Shown: piece after piece, positions 49,486 through 61,499 of the stretch
Layout: each line of letters begins with the position of its first letter
Numbering within the stretch: position 1 is the first letter of the stretch
Program-made: the position numbers and the translations under genes
The notes under the pieces: generated by a model
Told to the model about the DNA's origin: nothing
What the model saw: the letters and a program-made list of their open reading frames with translations, nothing else
Databases searched by the model: none
NCBI GenBank assembly: GCA_021613535.1
Contig: CP075493.1
Span: forward strand, 9,424,001-9,488,000
Direction of reading: 5' to 3'
DNA: 64,000 nt
Source of the DNA: Adineta vaga
Taxonomy: Eukaryota > Rotifera

Positions 49486-50521
49486 TATATACATATACTT
49501 CGATGAAATTGTTTTTTGGTTAAAATATTTCTTTTTTACGATATGATACCTTTACATCATATACCTTATTTTCTATTTGAGAAAAAAAAGAAATATATAT
49601 TTATATATTGTGCTATTTATCCTTCTCTCTATTTTGATTTCATTCTTTGATATGTTACTTAGACACTGTCTTTGTTATAATCATTGTACGAATACTTTGA
49701 AACAGTAAATTATACCTCTCCAGCATATTTGAAAATAAAACCTTTATCATCAAATACTGCCTATTAAATTTTGATTAATATATGAAATTCACATATTTTT
49801 GAAAGAAAATGAACATATGATCGTGGAAATGACTAGTATTTTATTTACTAGATGTTAAATTTTTTTAAAATACTTCTTATCATCATCATCATAAGGTCAT
49901 ATTACATCATCTCTCTGTCTTCTTCCTTCAAAAATAAAAACAACTTTTTAGTCTAAACATGAATTTTAATTTCATCATGATGAGTAATAACACTAGGTGT
50001 CGTTAAGCAAACTCTATGTATGATGTTTATATTTCATCCTTCAAGTATGAGTATGATCAATGTCGTCATGTTTTGTTTATGATTCTTTCTGATTGAAAAA
50101 TCATTCGTGTAGGTGGATGTAATGAAAGAAATAGACTTTTGTTGAGAAAGAATACAAATATTTCACCTAATAACGAAGGTGATACTGTACACTCGATGAC
50201 GAAGTTATGAATGATAATATGATAAGTATCGAACTTAATATACAAACAAGAAGAAACGAGAACATTTATGATACTTTGTACCGTCACAGGGGGTGCACAT
50301 CTGTGTGCACCCCCAGTCGCCACATTCTATAAACTTGTGATGAAGTCGTTTTCATTCTTCATATGTCCCCCATTGAGTAAGTGACGTCGACAATTGGTTA
50401 CAACTTTTTTTTATTTCTTTTGCTCAAGCTACAGTTTGTTTTTCTTCATGCGAATGTATCTATATAAATAGAAATTCGTTTGTTATATTTTCTCAAGTTT
50501 CTTTTTTGTCTCAACAATCAA
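49486..50521. other. intergenic with one strong hairpin
   Basis: No coding gene supported. Contains the inverted repeat at 50289-50314 (separate entry) about 210 bp upstream of the first arrestin start. Confidence 0.45.
50289..50314. repeat. perfect GC-rich inverted repeat (11-bp stem, 4-nt loop)
   Basis: GGGGGTGCACA, loop TCTG, TGTGCACCCCC: a perfect 11-bp stem with nine or so G/C-rich pairs in very AT-rich surroundings. It would form a stable DNA or RNA hairpin. It does not match the histone 3' stem-loop. Function unknown. Confidence 0.75.
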
Positions 50522-51641
50522 ATGGGTGCAAGCGAAAGTACTTCTATTGATGTTTCATTCAATCGACCGAATTTATTCTATTTTGCTGGTGAACAAATAA
50601 CTGGCAATATTTCCTTCAAAAATACTCGGGACAAACTAACATTAGACGGAATCTTTCTCGAATTTATTGGAGAAGCTGGTTATACAACACGAGAAGCAAG
50701 ACGTCGACATGATAGTAGTGGTCGATCAAATACAGAATACTATACCGAATATCATCAAATACCTTTTATAACTCATCGCATACCTGTTATAGAACCACAA
50801 CATGGACAGGTAAATATCAACTAGCACAATAATCTTCAATAAAATTCTTTCTTTCTAGCGTGAATTATATCTCTATCGTGGGCAACATTCTTGGCCATTT
50901 GAATTTGTTCTTCCTCAATGTTTACCACCATCCTCACTGCCATTACGAGTCTTATATCCATATATAAAATATTATGTACGCATCGTCCTCGATAAACCAT
51001 GGTATAAACCAAATGCTAAACAAGTACATACATTAACAATATTTCCACGTGTAAATATCAATCAAATTCCTAATGCTCAACAATCTGTTTTATCTACGCA
51101 ATCGAATCGAAAAAAAGTTAATTTACAAGGTCATTTAATACAAAATGGTGTTGTACCTGGTGAAAAACTCTCATTAAATATCAATCTTTTAAATCCTAAG
51201 CGTGCTGATATTAAACGAATTGAAGCAACATTGATTCAACATCGACAAATTGCTCTAAGTCAACAATCAGAAACTATTTTTCGTATGGAATTACCTGAAC
51301 TTCATGAATTTAACGGAACAAATTTTCATCAAATCTTTGAATTACCGATTCCATCCGATTATCTATCACCAACCTATACTTATACAACACAATGTTGTGG
51401 ACCATCACTCGGTATTGCTTTTAATTATGAATTAAAATTAGATGTTAAAGTTCGAGGTTTATTTACTGATTTTAAAGTCAGTATGCCCGTTCTCATTGGT
51501 ACAGATACATCATATGATGAACAACCACCATCGTTCATGAATAATTTTGATCATATACCAATTGCAAGTGCTCCTGCATATGATTATGAAGAAGTACCAC
51601 CACCAACTTATGAATCAATCATTACAAATGTAAAACAGTGA
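50522..51641 (+). CDS. alpha-arrestin (ARRDC-like), copy 1, 356 aa
   Basis: Two exons (50522-50809, 50859-51641). The N-terminal arrestin domain begins IDVSFNRPNLFYFAGEQITG and contains HSWPFEFVLP; the C-terminal arrestin domain runs from VNLQGHLIQNGVVPGEKL to FKVSMPVLIGT. The tail has a PPxY motif (PPPTYESI), which recruits NEDD4-type ubiquitin ligases to membrane cargo in the ARRDC family. MGAS at the start fits the N-myristoylation pattern (inference). A paralogue follows 450 bp downstream with the intron at the same place. Confidence 0.88.
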
Positions 51642-52089
51642 AATATGCATTAGAAACTATTTATTTTTATTTTGTTATTATATTTGTTATAATCGAAATG
51701 TATAGTAAATTTATAAACTCAATGCATTTATGATTGATTTTATATTCACATACAAATATACTGTATGTTTTTGCAAATCATAGTAAATATTCAATTGAAT
51801 CAGTTATGAATATTGATAAGAAATGTGACTTAATACTCGACAAAAACAAACAATCTACTTTTCTGTCATATCTTGATTCGCTCGATTGATTTCTATCCTC
51901 AAACTATCAATAGTTTTGACCTGTCTAGCAAAATAACTCCCCCGTTTATACCATTTCAAACGCATGAAAAAGTAATATAAACAAAACTTGTATATATATA
52001 ATCATAGAAAAAAAAACCCATCATGTGATACATATTAATAAGCTGAGAAATCATTTTAAATCCTTTGCTTTGCATTTTCTTACGTTGAT
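51642..52089. other. spacer between tandem arrestins
   Basis: AT-rich, no gene. Should hold the promoter of the second arrestin. Confidence 0.5.
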
Positions 52090-53205
52090 ATGGGATTAAA
52101 CAGTAGTGTTGGAATTAATGTAAATTTTGATCGTCAAAATGCATTGTATTATGCTGGTGAAAAGATAACTGGTTTAATTTCGTTTCAAAATAATTATAAA
52201 AGATTGAAATTAAAATCAATATCATTACAATTCATTGGCGAATTTGATTATATACAACCAGATTTATATCAAGAATATGATGGTCTTGATCATTCATATG
52301 CAGAATATCGAAGTATAAATAATCGAAAATCATTTATTACTATTCGTTATCCTATACTCTATCCAAAAGAAAATGAGGTAAAAATATATTAAAGTAAAGA
52401 TCATTTTTTTTAATTGATTTCAAATGTTATCTTCTAGAATTTAGTAGTTCTACATCAGGGTCAATATTCTTGGCCATTTGAATTTACTCTTCCTCAATTA
52501 TTACCACCATCGTCAAGTCCAACGACTGTTTTACATCCATGTATAAGATATTATACACGTATTATCGTAGATAAATCATGGTATCAACAAAATATCACGC
52601 GAGTTTATCCATTGATCATATTTCCCCATGTGAACATTTTCCATTGTGATATTAGACGACAATCAACATGTCAATGTCATATAAATCGTCAGAATTTTCA
52701 AATGAAAGTTTCTTTACAGCAACGTGCGATTTTACCTGGACAAACAGTTTGTCTTGATGTTGATCTTAATAATCCTAAACGATTACAAATTGAAAGAATT
52801 GATACAAAATTAATTCAACATCGTGTAATTAATACAGATCATCATAAAGAAATTCTTTTACATATTGATCTACCTGGTCTTTTAAATTTTGATCAAAGAC
52901 AATTACAACAAACTTTTCATTTCGATATACCATTCGATTATTTATCACCAACCTTTGATTGTAAAATCAAAGGTCGACATTCATCAATTTCTATTAGTAT
53001 TTATTATGAATTAAAATTTAAAGCAATAGTTCACGGAATATCGGATGATATCGATTTTAGTATGCCGATTATAATTGGAACTGAATCATCATCGGAACTA
53101 CATGATCATTACGACGATATACCAATTAGTTATATAGATGCTTTGAAAGAAACGGAATTACCACCTGATTATCAATCAGTGATGACAAATCTACTATTAG
53201 AATAA
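52090..53205 (+). CDS. alpha-arrestin (ARRDC-like), copy 2, 351 aa
   Basis: Two exons (52090-52377, 52438-53205); the first exon is the same length as in copy 1 and the intron position is identical. Arrestin N domain: INVNFDRQNALYYAGEKITG, YSWPFEFTLPQ. Arrestin C domain: FQMKVSLQQRAILPGQTV to IDFSMPIIIGT. The tail keeps a PPxY motif (PPDYQSV), so NEDD4-type ligase recruitment is likely conserved. The two copies are well diverged in protein, so the duplication is not recent. MGLN start also fits N-myristoylation. Confidence 0.87.
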
Positions 53206-53426
53206 GTCTAAATCATTTATCAGTCATCGTTTATATCATATTTCTTTTCTCAGTAAAATATGTATTACGATATGATCACCTGTATCGTCTATTTTTGAAT
53301 TATCTATTTGTAAATTGACGCATCTATTCTTCTTGAATAAACTATTGAAAAACAAATTAATCCATATGGATTTATCGTTTCATATTACATATTTTTTTCA
53401 CATTGTGAAAAAACCTATTTGCAATA

Positions 53427-54663
53427 ATGTTGTTTTTCTTAGTGCTATATTCTCTTTTCAACGTTATATTCATACAAGCTATACCATCTGTTTCATTTTT
53501 CTATCCGAAAAATTTAACTGTATCAACTTGTACGAATACCTATTCGTGGACGAAATGGTTCAATTCAGCAAAACCAAAACATGAAAAAGATTTTGATCAA
53601 GAATTCCTTTCGATTATTCAAACAGAATTTGGTCGTAATATTTGTATAAATCCACAAGGGATGCAAGCACGAACGGTAACTGCATTACAAATGGATGTTA
53701 ACTATGAAGTTGCATGGAAAACTACCAATGGACTCATTTCTGCATTTGTTTCTCGAAGTGCTGGTGTTGATTTTGAAGTACGATTCTGTTGTGCTAATAC
53801 AGATTTTATTACAACAACAGCTAGACCTCCAAGACCTATTGATAATAAAACATGTGGTCGATCGAAAACTAAACCATCAATTCAATTTACACGTATTTTC
53901 GGTGGATCACGTGCTGTACCACATTCATGGCCATGGGTAAGTGATGAGAATATGAAAATGAATTTTTATTTCTTTTCTTAATTAGCAAGTTCTATACCAA
54001 GAAGTAAAACCATGTGAAATGAATAAATTTTGTATCGATACTTGTGGTGGTACTCTAATTGATTCGTCTCATGTGCTTACAGCAGCACATTGTATTCAAG
54101 GAAAAGATTTGACAAAAATTTCTATCACTGCTGGTATGCATAATCGACAAAATGATGAATCAAATAGCAGACAAGTAAGAAATGTTGATTGGATCTTTCT
54201 ACATCCTGATTGGAATAGTGAAACATTAGAAAATGATTTAGCTATTCTTCGATTAAGTAAACCTGTTCAATTCAATGATTATGTTCAAGCAGCATGTTTA
54301 CCTGGTCCTGATCCTCAATCGAATTCCAATGTTATTTTAATTGGCTGGGGTGCAGAACAAATAAAAGGTAAATCTTATGATGAACTAAAACAAGCACAAG
54401 TCAAAGTTATTGATGATTGTCAGAATTATTGGAATCTCTTCGATGAAGATACACAAATCTGTGTTCGTCATATGCTATCAGGTGATTCAGCATGTGATGG
54501 TGATAGTGGTGGTCCTTTATTACAAGAACATAATGGTCAATGGGTTGTTCAAGGTGTAGCAAGTTTTATTGATGATGTTTGTAAAACTAATGGAAACTTT
54601 TTACCTAATGTTTATGTTAAAGTTTCTACTTATTTACCTTGGATTTACAAAAATATCAAATAA
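53427..54663 (+). CDS. secreted WxxW-domain S1 serine protease, 395 aa
   Basis: Two exons (53427-53936, 53986-54663). A signal peptide (MLFFLVLYSLFNVIFIQA) precedes a module starting YSWTKWFNSAKP and ending DFEVRFCC, which fits the mucin-2-type WxxW domain (residues about 38-130). A linker leads to the activation site, FTR before IFGG. The chymotrypsin-fold domain carries the full triad: His in LTAAHC, Asp in ENDLAIL, Ser in GDSGGP. The residue at the S1 specificity position (chymotrypsin 189) reads Ser in DSACDGDSGG, so chymotrypsin- or elastase-like rather than trypsin-like cleavage is expected. Secreted zymogen; substrates unknown. Confidence 0.9.
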
Positions 54664-54847
54664 ATCATGTGTAAGAACGAGTATCGAAAAAAGAAAATAA
54701 ACATGTAATTGACGATGAAACAATCTCTCTAATACTTGATTTTTTATTTATTTACAATCCGATAAACAACAAATAAATGGAAAAAACTAATATTTATACT
54801 TCTTCATTGTCCGATTGAATCTATCAGAACAATGGAATAATAATATT

Positions 54848-55928
54848 TTATTCTTGTGTATCTGAAAAGAACGAAAAATGCTATTTCGATTTGAATAATT
54901 TTTTTAAAATAAAAACTGTACCTTTTTTTGCAATTGAATGAATTTTACTCGTTCTTCGTGCTGGAAGACGAAATGATGGTGTGCGATTTTCTTTGTTCAA
55001 TGAAGATGTCTGATGAAACAAACAAAAAAATCAATGTTTGAATCGATGCAAAATCAAGCATTACTTTCGCTGTTGTGAAAGCAATTGATTCATTCGATGG
55101 TGATAATGGTGTTAATTCTTGATGATTCAGAAATTTCTCAAAACGTAATCGCCATGGACTTTTCGATTTTCCATCCGTATTCGTTGGTGTCATATGATTA
55201 CTCTAGAAGAAAAAAATAACTTAAAAAATGCGAAGATTTTAGAATAGAAACTAACCATCATTGATGAAGACATATCGACTTGTTTCGGTCGTGTTGGTGT
55301 ACGATGTTTTTCAAAATTTTTACATGTAGTCGGCATTGTAACCGTTCCTGATGGTAAAGCACATTTAATACCAGAAAATTTCTCTGCATTACGTAATGAC
55401 CGACGTTGAGTTGGAACATGTGATAGGTCTAAATTCGATTGTGTTAGTTGATCATGATGAGAATTCGATGTTTTAACAAATGACATGGAAAGATCTTGAC
55501 GATTCGTAATATGTAATGATGATGTTCGACGAACAGTAGCATTGATATGAGAAGCTTTATCTGGTGTTAATAAGCGTTCTGATCGTTTTACTATAGTTGA
55601 TAAGTTACTAAACAAAGAGAAACATTTCATGTCGACACAAAACAAATATAATTTTTATCATTTTATTTACTTGACAATCATGTGAAGATCATCTTGATTA
55701 GGAATTGAAGATAATGAAAGTTTTACTTCTGTTTTGTTCGTTGTAGAATTGACAATTGATCTATATTCAATTAAGAAAACATATCAGGTTAACGAAAAGT
55801 TCAATTGAAGAAAAATCAAAGTACTGTTTTGATGGTAAACGAGGTGGTAATTTAGGTAAAGTTGGTAGTGGTGGTTTAACTGCTGAAACACCATTATTCT
55901 TCGAAGATACTGGCCGTGTAAAACTCAT
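54848..55928 (-). CDS. basic Ser/Thr-Pro-rich protein with KEN box, 261 aa
   Basis: Six exons (55825-55928, 55671-55760, 55256-55607, 55065-55202, 54922-55009, 54848-54861) join in frame from MSFTRPVSSK to a stop after KKDTQE. The product is basic and looks disordered. It has a Pro/Leu-rich start (PPLPTLPKLPPRLPSK), several TP/SP sites (LLTPDKA, RTPTRPK, TPLSPSNE), an RxxL stretch (RRSLRN) and a KEN box followed by TP (NKENRTP). KEN and RxxL boxes are APC/C degrons, and the TP/SP sites suit CDK phosphorylation, so a mitotic regulator is possible. I do not recognise a family. An alternative start further upstream cannot be excluded. Confidence 0.6.
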
Positions 55929-58900
55929 GCTTAGCGAGAAAACAATATGATAATATTTATTCGCTTCGTTTCTTTCTTCTTCTTTTTTTATCTCTCGTTC
56001 GTTCGAGTTCAAAGATCTGAATAATAATAGTAATAACAGCGGTCTTTGTTCATAGAAGACGGATTAAATTCTGTAGAATCAAAAACTAATCGTGTTTCTT
56101 TTGATTATCATAATTCATTTCGGTAAAATAAAACGATAAAATTTATTCAAAAATGATTCCTATATTCTTTAGACAAATATTTGAATAGAGAGGGCGCTAT
56201 GAATCAATCAATATATTGATATTAAATTGATGTTGAAATCAGTTTCTCAAATAATTCTTTAAAGATTGAACCGTTTACATCGTAATATTTGTTGTCAGCA
56301 TTATTTTTATCTTGAGTTACGGAAATATTGAATTACTCTGTGTGTTTTGAAAGTAACAAAAGAAAAAGAATGTCGTGATTCTGAAAGAGAAAACTCACAA
56401 CAGCTTAACTTCTTAATGGAAGCTATATATCTTTTCATCTTTTTGTCAGAGATTAATCTTCTTTAAAATCTACTCTTGTTTACATAGGTGCTTTTATTTC
56501 TCCATGATAATGATTAGCAAGAAACGAATAGAGATGACAAATATGTATATATATGCATTCGTAATTGAAAGAACTTATAGAGATTTATTAATCTTGTTTT
56601 GCTTATCTATTATCCATAATTAAATTGTATTTTTTAAGCTGTTGTATTATTCCAACGACAGAATATAATATGGTTTGTACCTAGTTTAGGCACGTATTTA
56701 CAAAATTCTATTAAATATAATATAATCTAATTATCTCGAAGTAGTTTTTTTTTGCCTTTATTCACATCATAACATTATAAATATATATATATATATACAT
56801 TTTCTAATGTGTCGTTTATTCTCTGTCAAATAACCATAACCGTCTTTTTTTCCTACTTACATCTTATCAACTATAAGAAAAATGAAGAATAACTAATCAA
56901 TATGATACTCTTAATTATTAATCTATAGAATGAAATTTTTGTATTCATGAAAAAAAAACAATTTCTTCGTTTGATAAGATAGAAAATTTGAAATGTTCAA
57001 GTATATTTGAAATATTGTCAAAGGATCATTTGTTTTTTTTTCATATATCTGATTGTTATGCATTGAAACGAGAAGTCATTCGTGAATAAACAGATCAGAG
57101 AAAAAGAAACAAGTCCATTAACTCGACATCCTTGAATCATCTATAATTTGCAATTAGATACAGTTTCAAACCCATTGCTTGCTATAATTATGAAAACGAT
57201 TAGCTGTATTTAATCTCGAGAAGATCTATATTGATAAAAGTTCTGACTAGAATTTCGTAATTATGTTTATTGATCATAGACACAACGATATCGGATATGA
57301 TTTCACATTTTTTTTCTTCTTCTTTTGGCCAAGTGAATTCACTTTATTAGAATAACAAGCAATTGGTTAATCAATTAGAATAGAAATAGATTTCTTTTTT
57401 GAGTTTGTAATTTTATTACATTGAATCTAGCCGTTTGCTTTTCCCGTCGAGTTTTTCTGTCAAAGAAAGAATATTTTAATCAAAAAGTTACTTTTCTCTT
57501 CTCGTTTTTTTTATATAATAACACGAACGCAGTTCATTTCCTTTTTTGTATTTGACAGTTTCATTCAACATGCAAAGTTTTTTTTCTTTCTCATAAAGAG
57601 ATGAGGTCTTTTTTCTTCTTCTTCTTATCATTAGAAATTTCTTAATCTTCAATTAAGCATAGATGACTAGTAGGCCCTTTTTTTCTCTTTTTCCTAAACT
57701 ATAGATTTGTATTATTAGATCGGTCGTATAAATAGAAAGCAAGGTTATCGTGATAATCAATCAAGAAAGTAATCTTCAGGGATGTTCTTGCTATCTTTTT
57801 ACTCTTTCTTTTCTCTTCTATTTCCTTGGTGAATCTGATGTGTAATTTCAGAAAAAAAAACAGACAATTGTATCGTCATGAAAAAGAAAAACGAGAAGAA
57901 ACATCGAACATATTTCGTCGAGTTGTCGTTCAGATCAATTCGATTAAAGCGTTTTTTTTTTCATTTCCGTGGTAGTTTTCTTGCATTTATCGGCAATATT
58001 CACACATTTTAGTCTGATACGAACACTAGCAGTATTCAATTGAATTACAGCCGCAATACACATAAACAGTGTCATCATCATCGTTTTCTTCGAGAATAAA
58101 GCGACTAAGACATCCAGACTATTTTTTCATCCGTCCGCTTGAAAACATGTCTCGGCGTAACGGAAAGAAGAAGAAAAAACTCGAGATAGAAGAAGAAAAA
58201 AACTGAGCGCACATCTCATTTATCTTATGTTTGCTTCCTTGTTCGTCTATAGTCAGTCCAACAATGCTTGTCTGTTTTTAAAATCTATTAACAGATTTGC
58301 AAATGTAATAGAAGAAGTTCTGGGAGTTGAATAGAACAGAAAGAAAATCAGACACAATAACGAAAGAAAAATGCGGATAATTATGATGATGATGATGGTG
58401 ATGATGATGGAAAATAGAATGAGAACGAAGAAGATAACTCTTTTTTCTCTCTCTCTCTCTTGTGTTTTTGCTAGAAAAAGAATGATAACCTTGGAATTCA
58501 TACTCGTCCAGCTAGTTCAGCGAAAGCGAACGGGTTGCTCATGTCATATTTTTTTTTCTTTCTTTTTCCATGCGATTCCCCCAGTTTTTTTTATTATAGT
58601 GAAAAACGCACGGAAAGACATGGAACGAACGAGAGGCAAAACGAGAAAAAATGCGAGTTGTGTGAGATAGACAGACAGGCAGACTCATGCGAGCAAATGT
58701 CTTATTAAACAGAGTGAGCTAGCAGCAGAAACATACAAAAAAACAGACAAGCGTAGACGAATAGACGAGAAAAAGAAAAAGAAAAAGAAAAAAAATAGAG
58801 ACGGAACACAACAATTGTGTATGTTTCACCAGTTTTATTCACACATACACCTATTGTAAGTATCACATAAATGTTGACGAGAGTATTAGTATCTATAGTA

Positions 58901-60069
58901 ACAATAATAAATATAACTAATTTTTATTTTCAAAAGAAAATTATCCAAGAAATTTTCAAATTATTTTTTGAGCAAATAAGATTTTTATTTATGAGTTAAA
59001 TATTATTAATTTATTTATTGGAGAAAAACAGGTTTGGCTTCGATGAATTCGATTATTTAAAAAATTATTATTGCTCTATATATAGAAGAAACGAGACATG
59101 AAAGAAAAAATGCTTAAAATTATATCGCTAATCATGATTTTAGTTTCTCATCCATTTTTGTCAGACATCATTGATAAGCTTAGTCGTATTTGAGATTTTT
59201 CATAAGAATAGATCTTTATAAGAATTATTCATCATAAATGTGAAAAAGTTATCATTAATGAACAAATAAAGAGACAAATGAATCTATAATAACGAACTAA
59301 TTTTTTTTAACGTCACCCATTGCGCATCTACGCATGTCAATTACTGGTGACTTTTTATATACTATGGGTTATAATGACGAGTACCATTGTAAAGAGAAAT
59401 CATTACGAGTGCGCGCGCGTGTATGTGTGTATGTATGTATCTATGAATGAATACTTTAGTCTTGTGCGTTGTTCCTAGTTGTATTTCTTGTTCTTTAGAG
59501 ACATTGCTATCGGTCTGTGTGTGTGTGTGTCTCTCTCTCTCCGCATCGCTCTAATCAAATCTTTTTCTTAGTCTCTATCTCTTCTTTTTTTTTGCTGTGG
59601 TGCATCACCACTATTATAGAAGGATGACAATAAACAACAGCAAAACTGATTTGTCACCACTAACACTGGTTCCGTCGTTTAATCATCATTGCTTTGTCTC
59701 ATTCGGATCCACCGTTCCTTCAATCATCAATTTTACTTCATCTGCTATCTTCTCATCATTGTCGATGCTCCGACCGGACACTTATTCTTATTGCTTCTGC
59801 TAATCCTTATTTTGATATTCACGATTATTCTAAAGTTCTTAATCTCTTCTTCTTTAAAACAACAATATTATTCATTTACGAACAGACTTTTTATTAAACT
59901 GTGACAAAATATAAAACTTTTATGTAATTATTGATGACTATTTATTCAGCAATGTTTTTACTTCCTGATGATCTTCTTCTCCTTAATTCTTATTCAACAA
60001 TACGTTTGTGAACTTGTTAAAACGATCCTATCCAAATAGAAGAAACCTATCATCTAAGTATAACATATT
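55929..60069. other. 4.1-kb gene-free region
   Basis: No coding feature I can support on either strand. Contains (AT)n at about 56779-56798, homopolymer T and A runs, an (ATG)n run at 58377-58410, a CT run at 58447-58460, a GC alternation at 59411-59421, and (GT)n(CT)n at 59515-59541. The part before 60070 should include the globin promoter. Confidence 0.45.
59515..59541. repeat. compound (GT)n(CT)n microsatellite
   Basis: Alternating GT run directly followed by a CT run; a second alternating stretch (GCGCGCGC then GTAT) lies at 59411-59445. Confidence 0.85.
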
Positions 60070-61499
60070 ATGGGTTGTAGTCAAGCGAAGATCGAACCTG
60101 AAGCACTAACACCTGACGATGCAAGAATTATTCGAGAAACCTGGAAAATGGTTGGTAGAGAAGCCTATGGTGAATATGGTCAACGACTCATGCTCAGGTG
60201 AGCTAAACTTTGACATATCTATGGTTTATTATATGTATGAGAATCATTAAAATGTCATTGACTAATCTCGCATTTGTGCTTCAAAGTCATATATCATTTT
60301 TCTGATGCATGTCTCTACAGTAGAGAATAGAAATGAAAAATAGATCAATGATTAGTTTTTATATATTCTAATCTGCAAGACATAAAAGAGAAAGAAAATA
60401 TGCTTAGATCTATTTTATATTTCCTATAATTGACTATAAAAATTTATCTATTGATTCTTTTTTTTCTTCATTCCATTCTTTGAAAACTGAGTTATTATCA
60501 GAACCAATACTCAGCCTACTTCTATTTATTTGCATTACACTTGTGCATATTGAACATGGAAAACACTTGTCAAGTCGATTGTTTTCTCTACATCATCATC
60601 ATCGTTGTCATCATCAGTAGCAGCAGCGATACTTGCTTTGTTGTTTATACGTATATTACAAGTAAATGTCTATCATGTGCAACAGCTGGGAACTAATATC
60701 ATGCAGATTAATTCACACTTCGCGCGCTATCGAGCATGCGTGGTTATGTCTCATTCTCTGAAGCTTAGTTGGCTTGATAATACTAGTGAAAGAACAAAGA
60801 CGTAGCTGAAGAAGAAGAAGAAGAAGAAGAAAAAGAAAACTACTCCATAAACACAGCCGAAAACGATCACATTCGGAGTTCTAATTGATTTGCATTACGC
60901 GCATATCAAATAGATTATCTCTCGAGAAAAAAAAAGAAACAAAAGGTTAATCGTTTGATACCTGGAATGAGAAGAAAGAATATCGTTTAATTGATTTTCT
61001 TATTTATTTATTTTTGTTCAATAGGATTTTTCAAAAATGTCCAGATATAAAAGCCCTTTGGCAAAATCCCCGTATTATGAATAATAACGCAACGACAACC
61101 GCCGATGAAGGCGATGCTCCCAATACAGCTAATCGCTGGAAAATGGATTTAAGAAATCATGGTTCAAAATTTTTCAATTCCTTAGATGATCTAATCAGTG
61201 TTGTGGATAAACCCGAAGAACTCTTTAAAATGCTACATGATATTGGCATTCATCATAAAGGCTATGAAGTTAAGTCTGAACATATCCAAGTAAGTGTTTA
61301 TAAGCTAGAGTTTTGTTTTTTCGTCGATACATTCATTTTAATCTTTTATTTCATTTAGGCCATTGTTGATGGACTTAATCATACAATGGAATTCGGTTTA
61401 CGCGACAAATGGACGGATAATCGACAAAAATCCTTTCAACGTTTAATTAATATTATTGTATCTCGAACCAATCGAGCATTATCTGGTAACGAAAAATGA
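60070..61499 (+). CDS. globin with N-terminal acylation motif, 177 aa
   Basis: Three exons (60070-60197, 61025-61289, 61359-61499) give 177 aa. The A/B helices read DARIIRETWKMVGREAYGEY; the first intron (827 bp, phase 2) falls at the classic B12.2 position and the second (phase 0) near G7, both ancestral globin introns. The distal E7 His lies in RNHGSKFF and the proximal F8 His in GIHHKGYEV. MGCSQAK at the start fits N-myristoylation plus palmitoylation, as in membrane-bound globin-X type proteins. Counting from the Pro of CPDIKALW puts Trp at CD1, normally Phe. The CD loop is long and polar (NNNATTTADEGDAPN). Oxygen sensing or redox roles are more likely than bulk transport (inference). Confidence 0.9.

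Noticed and set aside
58371-58670. 99-aa frame starting with a Met repeat
   Set aside because: Produced by an ATG microsatellite and low-complexity DNA; no family features or splice context.
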